The translations under genes were made by a program, and so were the position numbers. From the NCBI RefSeq assembly GCF_000270305.1, contig NC_015737.1, positions 2,666,501 through 2,730,500 of the forward strand: a DNA stretch of 64,000 bases, read 5' to 3'. Numbering within the stretch: the first letter of the stretch is position 1; every line of letters begins with the position of its first letter. The notes beneath the pieces were generated by a model, which was given only the letters and a program-made list of their open reading frames with translations, made no database searches and was not told the origin of the DNA. Of this stretch, positions 35,598 through 44,593 are shown piece after piece. The DNA is from Clostridium sp. SY8519. Lineage in GTDB: Bacteria > Bacillota > Clostridia > Lachnospirales > Lachnospiraceae.

Positions 35598-35723
35598 TTA
35601 AGCCGGAAAACAAGAACCTGGGTTACAAGCAACCGGATAACACTCTCCCATAAATGGCGAGCACTCTTCACTTTCAATGTCAGCTTCCATCTCCTCTTGT
35701 GTTAGACATTCATATTCATACAT
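35598..35723 (-). CDS. Cys-rich RiPP precursor peptide (41 aa)
   Basis: ATG 35723 with a near-perfect AGGAGGTGG 6 nt upstream and a TAGACA/TATAAT promoter. Residues 1-20 are an acidic leader-like part (MYEYECLTQEEMEADIESEE). Residues 21-41 carry four cysteines, C21, C28, C33 and C38, among Pro, Gly and aromatics (ECSPFMGEC, YPVACNPGSCFPA). A radical SAM maturase with an RRE-like domain lies just downstream, so this is very probably its substrate, giving a sactipeptide- or ranthipeptide-like product. There is no GG cleavage site, and no protease or exporter nearby. I recognise no known precursor family. Confidence 0.85.
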   Translation of the reverse strand: MYEYECLTQEEMEADIESEECSPFMGECYPVACNPGSCFPA

Positions 35724-35784
35724 TATAAACCACCTCCTAATACTGTATAAAAATAACAACTATATCATCAGCTAACACCAATTT

Positions 35785-35813
35785 ATTATATAATATTTAC
35801 ACATTTCTGTCTA
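35785..35813 (-). promoter_or_regulatory. Promoter of the RiPP operon
   Basis: TAGACA (35808-35813), 17-nt spacer, TATAAT (35785-35790), minus strand, with a leader of about 55 nt to the precursor ATG. Confidence 0.7.
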
Positions 35814-35862
35814 CGCTATTCACTTTATAATTAAAATGTGTCTGACTTTTTTGTCATACAAT

Positions 35863-36063
35863 TTATTTCTCTTGCTTTTTTACATTAAAATTTTTGATCT
35901 GTTCCCTTATCTGCTCTCTACGTTCCTCAGATATCCTTCTCGGTTTACGATAATTAACGTACTGTTTCGGCATTGAATAGGTCTTGCTGATATCTGTTTC
36001 CTTAATGCACTTGTAAATCTCCGGATACTTGGTAACTAACGCATCAAGTTTTCTCACGCCGAT
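35863..36063 (-). pseudogene. C-terminal fragment of an unknown protein, cut by IS3
   Basis: About 65 codons, from GVRKLDALVTKYPEIYKC through SMPKQYVNYRKPRRIS to a basic tail (EERREQIREQIKNF) and stop at 35863. Upstream the frame runs into the IS3 terminal repeat at 36064, so the 5' part is lost. The basic C-terminal tail suggests a phage or plasmid protein, but I do not recognise it. Confidence 0.6.
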
Positions 36064-36116
36064 GGGGGTGCGGACAAAAACCTGGACTACGTTAGGACTC
36101 CGAAAGGAGCAGATGA

Positions 36117-36488
36117 ATGTACACAAAAAAGCAAGTAGAAGAAGCATTGAGATTTTATCGAAAATGCGGATCTGCGACATTGACAGTGAGATGCTTAGGA
36201 TATCCCAGCCGTGCGATGCTGTATAACTGGGCTGAAAACGAGGAGAAAGCAAAGAACCCACGAAAAGAAAATGGAACTTTACATTGTCCGTCGAAACCCA
36301 GGTTTTCAGTCGATGAGAAAATTAATGCGGTAAAACGTTGCTTTGAGGGGAAAGAGTCTGTAGAGTTAGTAGCAAGGGAGATTGGATGCAGCAATGTTAC
36401 GATCTATAACTGGCGCAATAAATATATCCGGGAAGGAGTATTTTCTCTCATGGATGAAAATAGAAAAAACGAACTCAAAATGTTATAG
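36117..36488 (+). CDS. IS3 family transposase OrfA (helix-turn-helix)
   Basis: A 123-aa protein with two HTH units: YTKKQVEEALRFYRKCGS then CLGYPSRAMLYNWAENE, and INAVKRCFEGKESVELVAREIG then SNVTIYNWRNKY. It binds the terminal repeats in intact elements. It is clearly diverged from the OrfA part of the complete copy at 38089-39471, although the following orfB segment is identical. Its orfB is truncated, so the element is inactive. Confidence 0.85.
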   Translation: MYTKKQVEEALRFYRKCGSATLTVRCLGYPSRAMLYNWAENEEKAKNPRKENGTLHCPSKPRFSVDEKINAVKRCFEGKESVELVAREIGCSNVTIYNWRNKYIREGVFSLMDENRKNELKML

Positions 36489-36499
36489 ATTCCAATGAT

Positions 36500-36682
36500 G
36501 TGGATCAGCTCAAGCAACAACTATATGAACTCCAGACGGAGGTAGATATTCTCAAGGAAACACTCAATGTAATAAAAAAAGACCCCGGCGTCGACTGGAA
36601 GGACCTGAAGAACAGGGAGAAAGTAGCGGTAATCGACGCCATGAAGGAGAAGTACCCGCTACCGATCCTGCTTCGAAGGATG
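36500..36682 (+). pseudogene. IS3 OrfB N-terminal fragment
   Basis: GTG 36500 opens DQLKQQLYELQTEVDILKET (leucine-zipper region), then PGVDWKDLKNREKVAV to LLRRM, after which the frame enters unrelated sequence. The catalytic DDE domain is missing. Confidence 0.85.
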
Positions 36683-38061
36683 GGTCAGGCGTGCATTTCA
36701 CCCTTTACCTGCCAACGGATTTTTGTTATTCAGGCATCCGTCCCGGATACATGATCGATAATTCTCCGCGGACTCTGCCCCAGTTCCGGATCGGCATAGT
36801 CCATTTTTTGTATATTTCGAAGGATGATAAATATAAAGCTTTTAGCAAGGCTTGGGAACTCGGGAAAACGCTGCGCTGCCGGTTCAGTCGGCGGAACGAC
36901 GAATTTAAGGATTCGATCGCATTTGTCGTATAGAAAGCCGTCCGCACGTCTTTCGAAAATTTGAAAATGGGCAAAATCGCATCCCAGTTTTCATGCCAGC
37001 GGTTCCTGGCATGGGGATACTGACCGGACCATTTTTCTGTTACGCGGTCAACCTGCTCCAGCGCGGCCTTTTCATCCGCAGCTGTATCAATCGTCTTTAG
37101 GTCCTTGGCAAATGATTTCATGTCCTTGTTCGCGACATATTTCAACGTATTACGCTCCATATGGACAATACAGCGCTGCTGTTCTGTTTTAGAAAAGGCA
37201 GTGCTGATGGCATCCTTAATTCCCGTCAGACCATCGGAACAAAGGATCAAGATATCCTGTATCCCACGGTTTTTTAAGCTATTTAATACACTCAGCCAGT
37301 ATTTGCTGCTTTCATTTTCGCCAATCACAATCGTTAGGATTTCTTTTTTGCCTTCATCATTGATTCCCAAGACAACATAGGCAGCAAGTTTTCGTATCAC
37401 GCCGTCATCACGAACAGAAAAATGAACCGCATCAATAAAAACGATCGGATATACTGCGGAGAGCGGCCGGTTCTGCCATTCTTCAATTTTGGGCAGCAAC
37501 TTGTCGGTAATATCAGAGACCATGCCTTCACTCACCTCGAAGCCATAAATGTCTTCGATCGTATCCGAAATCTGACGTGTGGACATTCCCTTTGCGTACA
37601 TGGATATGATTTTTTCATCGATTGACGAAATATCTTTTTTACGTTTCGGAAGGACTTTAGGGGAAAAGGTGCTTTGCCGGTCCTGTGGGACATCTACCTC
37701 AAACTCACCATATTTACTGCGGACGCCTTTGGACTTTGTTCCGTTTCGATCATTTGGTTCAGAAGAACGCTCATACTTTTCGTAGCCAAGGTGGTTGTCC
37801 ATTTCAGCTTCCAGCATTTCCTGGATCGTTCCGGACAGCAGATCTTTCAGGGCGTTCTGAATATCATCCGCTGTTTCGATATCGTACTCTTCAAACAGCC
37901 CCTGCATGATATTTCTTTTGTTTTCTGTCATGGGTTTCGGTTTGTAGATATTTCGTTTTTTGTTTGCCATAATCAAAGGCCTCCTATAAATTTGATTTTA
38001 TCATAGAAGACCTGGATGATACGATTAAGTATTCATTTTTACAGAGAATATTTCATAGGCT
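36683..38061 (-). mobile_element. IS256 family element, one end uncertain
   Basis: Sequence between the IS3 fragment and the complete IS3 copy, occupied by an IS256 transposase. The right end is probably near 38040-38060 (TTTACAGAGAATATTTCA). A matching terminal repeat is not found at the left end after the transposase stop, so that end may be deleted. Confidence 0.65.
36726..37970 (-). CDS. IS256 family transposase
   Basis: A 414-aa DDE transposase of the MULE/IS256 group. Landmarks are LLSGTIQEMLEAEMDNHLGYEKY, then GEFEVDVPQDRQSTFSP, IVFIDAVHFSVRDDG (first Asp), ILILCSDGLTGIKDAI (second Asp), QRCIVHMERNTLKYV and the C-terminal YTTNAIESLNSSFRR with the catalytic Glu. The ATG at 37970 has AGGAGG 9 nt upstream; an in-frame TTG two codons earlier is less likely. 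Length is complete for the family. Confidence 0.95.
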   Translation of the reverse strand: MANKKRNIYKPKPMTENKRNIMQGLFEEYDIETADDIQNALKDLLSGTIQEMLEAEMDNHLGYEKYERSSEPNDRNGTKSKGVRSKYGEFEVDVPQDRQSTFSPKVLPKRKKDISSIDEKIISMYAKGMSTRQISDTIEDIYGFEVSEGMVSDITDKLLPKIEEWQNRPLSAVYPIVFIDAVHFSVRDDGVIRKLAAYVVLGINDEGKKEILTIVIGENESSKYWLSVLNSLKNRGIQDILILCSDGLTGIKDAISTAFSKTEQQRCIVHMERNTLKYVANKDMKSFAKDLKTIDTAADEKAALEQVDRVTEKWSGQYPHARNRWHENWDAILPIFKFSKDVRTAFYTTNAIESLNSSFRRLNRQRSVFPSSQALLKALYLSSFEIYKKWTMPIRNWGRVRGELSIMYPGRMPE

Positions 38062-39523
38062 GGGGGTGCGGACGTTTTCTTGGACAGCCTAGGCAACCAA
38101 TCCAAGAGATCGCCTGTACTCCACAGGGCTCAAATACCCTAACGATTTCTTGATTCTTTTTTCATTGTACCAATGAAGGTACAGATCTAACTCACGTGAG
38201 AATTCCTCCACGGTCACACCCGTCCAGTCCTGATTGTAGAAGAACTCATTTTTTATTCGTCCAAATAAACCTTCACAAGCAGCATTATCTGGAGAGCACC
38301 CTTTCTGTGACATGGATCTGGTATACCCGTTTATCTTCATTCTCTCGATCCAACCTGGCCAGCGATAGTGGCATCCTCGATCCGTATGAATGATTGGTTT
38401 GGAGTTTGCGCCTATGTTCGCAATCACATCGTCGAGCATGCCGTTGACGAGATCGGCATTTGGATGTTCGCTTATTCTCCACGTGACCAGCATTCCATCG
38501 AAGCAGTCTACTGCCGGAGACAGATATACCTTGCCGGCCGGAATAGCAAACTCGCTGATATCCGACAAAAGAAGTTCGTCTGGTTTCTCGCTATGAAAAT
38601 CTCTCTGTACTTCGTTTGGAACAGCAGGACTGATTTCCCCCTTATACGAACTGTATTTCCTCGTTTTTCGGATTTTTACTTCAAGACCCTCTTCCTTCAT
38701 CACTCTGCGAACGACCTTCTCCGAGACCTTTATCCCTGTCTTTTTTAGTTCTGCATGGATCCTGCGATATCCATACCGAGCTTTGTTTTCAAGGAATATA
38801 CGAACAACTTCATGGCGCAGATACTCATATTTATCTTCTGCTGCAAAAGCCTTTATCTGATAGTAGTAACTACTCCTTGACAGTTTCATTCTTCGAAGCA
38901 GGATCGGTAGCGGGTACTTCTCCTTCATGGCGTCGATTACCGCTACTTTCTCCCTGTTCTTCAGGTCCTTCCAGTCGACGCCGGGGTCTTTTTTTAATAC
39001 GTTAATTGTCTCCTTTAAGATATCTACTTCCAATTGGAGCTCGTACATCTGCTTTCTGAGCGATTCGACTTCTTCTGAAGATATCTTTTCATCCATATCC
39101 GGTAATTTTCCCGGCCTGATATTTTTCGTGTTCATCAGAGAAGCTGCACCTCCTTGAAGATATCGCTTTCGCCACATATATATGCTGGCTCGGCTGTATT
39201 CGATCTCCTCTGATACTGATTTTACACTCTCTCCATTCTCAAAGCAACGACGAAGCACTTGCAGCTTAAACTCCGCCGGAGGATTTCTGGGGTGCTCGGT
39301 GGTGTTTTTAAGATTAAGTTTTTTTCGCTTTTCTTTTGTTTTTCCCTCGTTACGAATCCAGGTATACAGTTGCTTTCTGCTGGGATAACCAAGTTGACGT
39401 ACCACATCTGTAACAGATCCTGTCTGATGGAAAACATGCAGTGCCTTTGTTCTCTGTTCTTCTGAATACATCATTGACTCCTTTCAGAGCCCTATATGTG
39501 TCCAGGTTTTTGTCCGCACCCCC
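38062..39523 (-). mobile_element. Complete IS3 family insertion sequence
   Basis: 1462 bp with terminal repeats GGGGGTGCGGACgttttctTGGACA (left) and the matching GGGGGTGCGGACaaaaaccTGGACA read from the right. A 3-bp GCT flanks both ends (38059-38061 and 39524-39526), consistent with a target duplication, so this copy arrived by transposition. Confidence 0.92.
38089..39471 (-). CDS. IS3 family transposase (OrfA and OrfB in one frame)
   Basis: A 460-aa transposase with OrfA and OrfB in a single frame rather than by frameshift. N-terminal HTH units are QRTKALHVFHQTGSVTDVVR then QLGYPSRKQLYTW, and SVSEEIEYSRASIYMWRKRY. A coiled coil (LRKQMYELQLEVDILKET) follows, then the DDE integrase core LLLSDISEFAI, HTDRGCHYRW and GLFGRIKNE. 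Of two adjacent ATGs the second (39471) is 6 nt from AGGAG. It is intact and probably active. Confidence 0.95.
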   Translation of the reverse strand: MYSEEQRTKALHVFHQTGSVTDVVRQLGYPSRKQLYTWIRNEGKTKEKRKKLNLKNTTEHPRNPPAEFKLQVLRRCFENGESVKSVSEEIEYSRASIYMWRKRYLQGGAASLMNTKNIRPGKLPDMDEKISSEEVESLRKQMYELQLEVDILKETINVLKKDPGVDWKDLKNREKVAVIDAMKEKYPLPILLRRMKLSRSSYYYQIKAFAAEDKYEYLRHEVVRIFLENKARYGYRRIHAELKKTGIKVSEKVVRRVMKEEGLEVKIRKTRKYSSYKGEISPAVPNEVQRDFHSEKPDELLLSDISEFAIPAGKVYLSPAVDCFDGMLVTWRISEHPNADLVNGMLDDVIANIGANSKPIIHTDRGCHYRWPGWIERMKINGYTRSMSQKGCSPDNAACEGLFGRIKNEFFYNQDWTGVTVEEFSRELDLYLHWYNEKRIKKSLGYLSPVEYRRSLGLVA

Positions 39524-39582
39524 GCTCCTTTTTTACACCTCTAAAATAAGTATTATACTAACTCAATGAGTATGGCAAAGAT

Positions 39583-39620
39583 AGCCCGAAAAATCAATAG
39601 AAATGCTGATTTTTCGGGCT
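39583..39620. terminator. Inverted repeat, probable terminator after purB
   Basis: AGCCCGAAAAATCA (39583-39596) and TGATTTTTCGGGCT (39607-39620) are a perfect 14-bp pair with a 10-nt loop, about 50 nt after the purB stop. No long T run follows on the minus strand, so termination efficiency is uncertain. Confidence 0.5.
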
Positions 39621-39670
39621 GTTTCTCGATGTTTTTTCGGTTGAGTGTTAAATCTTGCCGGGAGTTAAGG

Positions 39671-41104
39671 TTATACGTTAATCTCAGCGGTTGCGCCAAG
39701 CAGATCATGGAACTGATCCAGAACCGGACGTACCGTCTCTGCCAGGAATTCCTCCACCTGCTGCGGCGCGCGGCCGATGTAACGCTCCGGCTGCATCGCG
39801 GACTGCAGTTCTTCCAGGGTCAGCCCGAAGCTCTCGTCTGCGGCAATCAGTTCCAGAAGATTATTGTCCATTCCCTCTTCCTTCACATTGCGGCCTGCCT
39901 GCATGGACAGCTGACGGATTCTCTCATGCAGCTCCTGACGGTCTCCGCCCTTTTTCACTGCATCCATCATAATGTTTTCTGTGGCCATAAACGGCAGCTC
40001 TGCCATCATATGCTTGCGGATGACTTTCTCATAAACCACCAGGCCGTCCACCACATTCAGGCACAGGTCCAGGACGCCGTCGATGGTCAGGAAACCTTCC
40101 GCAACTGACAGACGCTTGTTGGCGGAATCATCCAGGGTGCGCTCAAACCACTGAGTCGCGGAGGTAATCGCCGGATTCAGCGCATCCACGATCACATAAC
40201 GGGACAGGGAAGCAATCCGCTCGCTCCGCATGGGGTTTCTCTTATACGCCATGGCAGAAGAACCGATCTGCGTTTTCTCAAAAGGCTCTTCCACTTCCTT
40301 CAGATGCTGCAGCAGACGGATATCGTTAGACATCTTGGTGGCGCTGGCAGCGATTCCTGCCAGTACATTTATTACGCGGGTGTCCACTTTTCTGGAATAG
40401 GTCTGTCCAGATACGGGATAGCAGCCCTTGAATCCCATCTTCTCCGCAATCATCGGATCCAGTTTCTTCACTTTCTCCTGATCGCCATCAAACAGCTCCA
40501 GGAAACTTGCCTGAGTTCCGGTGGTTCCCTTGGAGCCCAGCAGCCGGAGACTGTCCAGCACATAATTCAGATCCTGCAGATCCATCAGGAATTCCTGGGT
40601 CCACAGGGTCGCCCGCTTGCCCACAGTAGTCGGCTGTGCCGGCTGGAAATGAGTGAAGCCCAGTGTCGGCGTCGCTTTGTACTTATCCGCGAACCGGGCC
40701 AGTTCATCGATGACGCTGACCAGTTTTTTGCGGACCAGTCTCAGTCCTTCTGACATCAGGATGATGTCCGTATTGTCTCCCACATAGCAGGAAGTGGCCC
40801 CCAGGTGGATGATTCCCTTGGCTTTCGGACACTGCAGGCCGTAGGCGTACACATGGGACATGACATCGTGACGCACTACTTTTTCTCTGGCTCTGGCTTC
40901 TTCGTAGTTGATATCATCTTTGTGGGCTTTCAGCTCATCGATCTGCTCCTGCGTAATATCCAGACCCAGATCCTTCTCTGTCTCTGCCAGCGCGATCCAG
41001 AGTTTCCTCCAGGTGCGGAATTTCATATCCTGAGAAAAAATATACTGCATTTCCTTGCTGGAATAACGCTCGGAAAGCGGGCTTGAAAATCTGTCTGTAC
41101 TCAA
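39671..41104 (-). CDS. purB: Adenylosuccinate lyase
   Basis: Cleaves fumarate from adenylosuccinate and from SAICAR in purine synthesis. The 477-aa protein has the fumarase/aspartase superfamily signature GSSAMAYKRNPMRSERI, the helix IIHLGATSCYVGDNTD and LGFTHFQPAQPTTVGKRA with the catalytic His. The start is TTG 41104 with AAAGGAG 7 nt upstream; no ATG is nearby. It lies about 100 nt downstream of purC, the gene making its SAICAR substrate, in the same direction. The gap contains the hairpin ATCATCTG-TTTT-CAGATGAT of unknown role. Confidence 0.96.
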   Translation of the reverse strand: MSTDRFSSPLSERYSSKEMQYIFSQDMKFRTWRKLWIALAETEKDLGLDITQEQIDELKAHKDDINYEEARAREKVVRHDVMSHVYAYGLQCPKAKGIIHLGATSCYVGDNTDIILMSEGLRLVRKKLVSVIDELARFADKYKATPTLGFTHFQPAQPTTVGKRATLWTQEFLMDLQDLNYVLDSLRLLGSKGTTGTQASFLELFDGDQEKVKKLDPMIAEKMGFKGCYPVSGQTYSRKVDTRVINVLAGIAASATKMSNDIRLLQHLKEVEEPFEKTQIGSSAMAYKRNPMRSERIASLSRYVIVDALNPAITSATQWFERTLDDSANKRLSVAEGFLTIDGVLDLCLNVVDGLVVYEKVIRKHMMAELPFMATENIMMDAVKKGGDRQELHERIRQLSMQAGRNVKEEGMDNNLLELIAADESFGLTLEELQSAMQPERYIGRAPQQVEEFLAETVRPVLDQFHDLLGATAEINV

Positions 41105-41205
41105 TTCAAATCTCCTTTGGTTCTGTAATCTCTGATCTGGTTACATGGCAGGAACGCGCCCCGGGCAGGGCACGTTCCTGATCTGCATCATCTGAAAACA
41201 GATGA

Positions 41206-42087
41206 TCAGCGTGTGAATTTCTCTCCGGTCAGAAGCTCATAGGCTTCTTTGTATTTTTCCACGGTTTTTTCAATGACATCATCCGGCAGATGATAATCGC
41301 TGTCCGGATTTGCCTTCAGCCAGTCACGGACAAACTGCTTGTCATAGGACGGCTGACTCTTGCCCGGCGCATAGCCTTCTGCCGGCCAGAATCTGGAGCT
41401 GTCAGGAGTCAGCATCTCATCGCCGAGTACAATGTTTCCATCCTCATCCAGGCCGAACTCCAGCTTGGTGTCTGCGATTATGATTCCGCGGGACCATGCG
41501 TAATCCGCGCACTTTTTGTAAATCGCAAGGGTCAGATCCCGGATGGTTCTGGCATACGCTTCTCCATGTCCCGGGTATGCTTTCTCCAGGACATCGATGC
41601 TCTGCTCATAGGAAATATTCTCGTCGTGATCCCCGATCTCCGCCTTGGTCGACGGTGTGTAGATGGGTTCCGGAAGTTTCTCGGACTCTTTGAGTCCTTC
41701 CGGCAGGCGAATGCCGCAGACGGTACCGTTTTCCTGATAGCTGGCCCAGCCGCTTCCGGTAATATATCCACGCACGATGCACTCAATGGGCAGCATGTTC
41801 AGTTTTCTGCATTTCATGCTGTTGCCGTTGAACCGGTCCTGACGGAAAAATTCCGGCATGTCATTCACATCTACGGACAGCATGTGATTCGGCACCAGAT
41901 CCTTCGTATAATCAAACCAGAATCTTGACATCTGTGTCAGGATGGCGCCTTTGTCTGTCACCTTGTTTTTCAGAATGACATCAAATGCTGAAATACGGTC
42001 TGTGGCTACCATAATCAGAGAATCCCCGATATCGTAAATCTCCCGGACTTTCCCTTCTTTGAATGGTTTGTACTCCTGTACGCTCAT
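41206..42087 (-). CDS. purC: Phosphoribosylaminoimidazole-succinocarboxamide synthase (SAICAR synthetase)
   Basis: ATP-dependent ligation of aspartate to CAIR in purine biosynthesis. The 293-aa protein starts MSVQEYKPFKEGKVREIYDI with the glycine loop, then TDRISAFDVIL, IECIVRGYITGSGW, ADTKLEFGLD and DEMLTPDSSRFW, all family signatures. AGGAAAG precedes the ATG. It has the longer form found in many Clostridia. No PurR box or riboswitch is recognised in the 69-nt upstream gap to gpmI. Confidence 0.96.
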   Translation of the reverse strand: MSVQEYKPFKEGKVREIYDIGDSLIMVATDRISAFDVILKNKVTDKGAILTQMSRFWFDYTKDLVPNHMLSVDVNDMPEFFRQDRFNGNSMKCRKLNMLPIECIVRGYITGSGWASYQENGTVCGIRLPEGLKESEKLPEPIYTPSTKAEIGDHDENISYEQSIDVLEKAYPGHGEAYARTIRDLTLAIYKKCADYAWSRGIIIADTKLEFGLDEDGNIVLGDEMLTPDSSRFWPAEGYAPGKSQPSYDKQFVRDWLKANPDSDYHLPDDVIEKTVEKYKEAYELLTGEKFTR

Positions 42088-42156
42088 AATCTAATCTTTC
42101 CTTTCCTGTCAAAACGAATGCATGTCAAGTATAGGCGATTCCCGGGAAATCGTCAA

Positions 42157-43704
42157 TCAGTTTTCCTTTTTCACCAGCAGGGAATGTCCCGTCATTTCCG
42201 CCGGCTGTTCCATCCCCATCATCTCAATCAGGGTGGGAACAATGTCTGCCAAGCATCCGTTTTCCTTCAGGGTATAGGCCGGATCATAGTTAATCAGTAC
42301 AAACGGCACCGGATTGGTCGTGTGGGCCGTAAAGCTTTCCCCGGTCTCGTAGTCCACTTCCTGCTCACAGTTTCCGTGATCCGCGCACAAAAACATCTGG
42401 CCGTCCACTTTTTTCAGTGTATCCACCGCTCTGCCCACACAGGTATCCACGGCTTCCACTGCCTTGACTGCAGCTTCCAGCACGCCGGTGTGCCCCACCA
42501 TGTCCGGATTGGCGAAATTAATGATAATCACATCATATTTGCCGGATTCCATGGCCTCACAGAGCTTATCGCACACTTCGAAAGCGCTCATCTCCGGCTT
42601 CAGGTCATACGTCGCCACCTTCGGGGAGTGCACCAGGATGCGGTCCTCGCCCGGATTCGGTTCCTCCACGCCGCCGTTGAAGAAAAAGGTCACATGGGCA
42701 TACTTTTCTGTCTCCGCGATCCGGGCCTGCTTCAGGCCGTGAGCCGCCAGATATTCCCCAAAGGTATTTTTCAGTTCTTCCTTCTGAAAAGCCACCAGCT
42801 TGTTGGGAATCGTCTCATCGTAATCTTTGAAGCAGATAAAACACAGATCCAGGCGGGAGCCCCGGTCAAATCCGTCAAACTCATCCGCACAGAAAGCCCT
42901 GGTGATCTGCCGTGCCCGGTCCGGCCGGAAATTATAGAAAATCACCGTATCATGCTCTGCCACCTTTGCCAGGGGCGCGCCGTCTTTCCGGATCACCACC
43001 GGCACCACAAACTCATCCGTCACACCGGCATCATAGGAATCCTGCATGGCCTGCACCGGATCCTCTGCCGTCTGCCCTTCTCCCAGGGTCAGGGCCCGAT
43101 AGGCTTTTTCCTCTCTGTCCCAGCGGTTATCCCGGTCCATGGCATAGTAGCGGCCGGAAATCGTGGCGATCTCACCGACGCCGATTTCCTGCATCTTCTG
43201 CTCCAGTTCCCGGATATAATCAATGCCGGAAGTCGGCGGCGTATCGCGGCCGTCCATAAAGCAATGTACGTATACTTTCTTCAGATCACTGCGTTTTGCC
43301 AGTTCCAGCAGTGCGTACAGATGAGAATTGTGGCTGTGGACGCCGCCGTCTGACAGCAGTCCGAACAGGTGCAGCGCAGAATCATGCTCTTTCGCGTTGC
43401 GGATTCCCTGCAGCAGCACCGGATTTTCATAAAACTCCCCATCTTCGATGGCTTTGGTAATGCGGGTCAGATCCTGATAGACAATCCGTCCGGCTCCCAT
43501 ATTCATATGGCCGACTTCCGAATTGCCCATCTGTCCTTCCGGCAGGCCTACCGCCAGGCCGCTGGCATTTCCCTTGACAAACGGATATTCCGCAAACAAA
43601 CGGTCAATATTCGGCGTATTCGCCTGTGCCACCGCATTGCTGTCAGTCCGCGGATTCAGTCCGAACCCATCTAAAATCATTAATACAGTCGGTTTTTTTC
43701 CCAT
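42157..43704 (-). CDS. gpmI: 2,3-bisphosphoglycerate-independent phosphoglycerate mutase
   Basis: Interconverts 3- and 2-phosphoglycerate in glycolysis with two Mn2+. The 515-aa protein has [17 protein letters not shown], the phosphoserine nucleophile in [53 protein letters not shown] and [16 protein letters not shown] is 9 nt upstream of the ATG. It is the last gene of the run gapA, pgk, tpiA, gpmI, with 89 nt separating it from tpiA. Confidence 0.97.
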   Translation of the reverse strand: MGKKPTVLMILDGFGLNPRTDSNAVAQANTPNIDRLFAEYPFVKGNASGLAVGLPEGQMGNSEVGHMNMGAGRIVYQDLTRITKAIEDGEFYENPVLLQGIRNAKEHDSALHLFGLLSDGGVHSHNSHLYALLELAKRSDLKKVYVHCFMDGRDTPPTSGIDYIRELEQKMQEIGVGEIATISGRYYAMDRDNRWDREEKAYRALTLGEGQTAEDPVQAMQDSYDAGVTDEFVVPVVIRKDGAPLAKVAEHDTVIFYNFRPDRARQITRAFCADEFDGFDRGSRLDLCFICFKDYDETIPNKLVAFQKEELKNTFGEYLAAHGLKQARIAETEKYAHVTFFFNGGVEEPNPGEDRILVHSPKVATYDLKPEMSAFEVCDKLCEAMESGKYDVIIINFANPDMVGHTGVLEAAVKAVEAVDTCVGRAVDTLKKVDGQMFLCADHGNCEQEVDYETGESFTAHTTNPVPFVLINYDPAYTLKENGCLADIVPTLIEMMGMEQPAEMTGHSLLVKKEN

Positions 43705-43793
43705 ATTCTGATACTCTCCTATTTCTCTGTTTCAGGCAATAAAAAGCAGAGACGCCTTCTCGCCGCCGCGTAGAAATCCGTCCCTGCTGAAAC

Positions 43794-44543
43794 TTATCTG
43801 TAGTTGACGATCTGTCCGAATTCTGCTTTCAGAGAAGCACCGCCTACCAGGCCGCCGTCAATATCCGGCTGTGCGAAAAGCTCTGCCGCTGTCTTCGCGT
43901 TCACGGATCCGCCGTACTGAATACGGATCGCTGCTGCTGTCGCTTCGTCATAAATTTCGCCGATGCATACACGGATTGCTGCGCATACTTCCTGTGCCTG
44001 CGCGCTGGTAGCTGTTTTCCCTGTGCCAATGGCCCAGATCGGCTCATACGCAATCACTGCCGCAGCTGCCTGCTCTGCGCTCACATTCTGGAACGCGATC
44101 TTGATCTGCTGGCGAATCCAGTCGATCGTGATGCCCTGTTCCCGCTGCTCCAGGCTTTCACCGCAGCAGATGATCGGGGTCAGCCCGTGTTCAAAGGCTT
44201 TTAACACTTTTTTATTGATATCCGCGTCGGTCTCATGGAAATAGCCCCTCCGCTCAGAATGACCCAGGATGACATATTCCGCGCCGGCATCTGTCAGCAT
44301 ATCCGGGGAAATTTCTCCGGTATACGCGCCTTTTTCTTCAAAATACATATTCTCCGCGCCGATTCGGATGTTAGACCCTTTCGCTGCCGCAACAGCAGGA
44401 ATGATATCAATGGCCGGCACACACAGGACCACATCTGCTTCCTCTGTAGCTGTTAACGGTTTTAACTCTTCAATCAGGGCAACGGTCTGGCTGGGTGTCA
44501 TATTCATCTTCCAGTTGCCTGCGATGATCTTTCTGCGTGACAT
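43794..44543 (-). CDS. tpiA: Triosephosphate isomerase
   Basis: Interconverts DHAP and glyceraldehyde 3-phosphate. From the ATG at 44543 (GGAGGAG 8 nt upstream) the protein is 249 aa. It has [10 protein letters not shown] with the catalytic Lys, [11 protein letters not shown] with the catalytic His, [16 protein letters not shown] with the catalytic Glu, and the phosphate loop QYGGSVN plus GGLVGGASL. It is 50 nt after pgk. Confidence 0.97.
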   Translation of the reverse strand: MSRRKIIAGNWKMNMTPSQTVALIEELKPLTATEEADVVLCVPAIDIIPAVAAAKGSNIRIGAENMYFEEKGAYTGEISPDMLTDAGAEYVILGHSERRGYFHETDADINKKVLKAFEHGLTPIICCGESLEQREQGITIDWIRQQIKIAFQNVSAEQAAAAVIAYEPIWAIGTGKTATSAQAQEVCAAIRVCIGEIYDEATAAAIRIQYGGSVNAKTAAELFAQPDIDGGLVGGASLKAEFGQIVNYR

Positions 44544-44593
44544 AATGGATTCTCCTCCCATATCTGCTATCTGCTTATTCTGATTAACTTTTT

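Larger units (their letters stand above)
36064..36682 (+). mobile_element. IS3 family element, truncated 5' half
   Basis: Starts with the terminal repeat GGGGGTGCGGACAAAAACC (as the right end of the full copy), then orfA and the first part of orfB. Homology ends at the ATG in LLRRM (36682), within 2-3 bases of the point where the other fragment (31798-32624) starts. It then meets IS256 sequence. Confidence 0.85.

Noticed and set aside
34298..35677. 459-aa version of the SPASM maturase with an N-terminal hydrophobic segment
   Set aside because: The extra 53 residues come from precursor and terminator sequence read in another frame; GTG 35518 has a strong ribosome binding site.
35863..36261. 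132-aa protein reading across the IS3 boundary
   Set aside because: The first half is antisense IS3 sequence; only the C-terminal half looks like protein, so it is treated as a truncated remnant.
41140..41205. Riboswitch or attenuator between purC and purB
   Set aside because: Two hairpins are present, but there is no T tail, no recognised aptamer and no clear regulatory layout.
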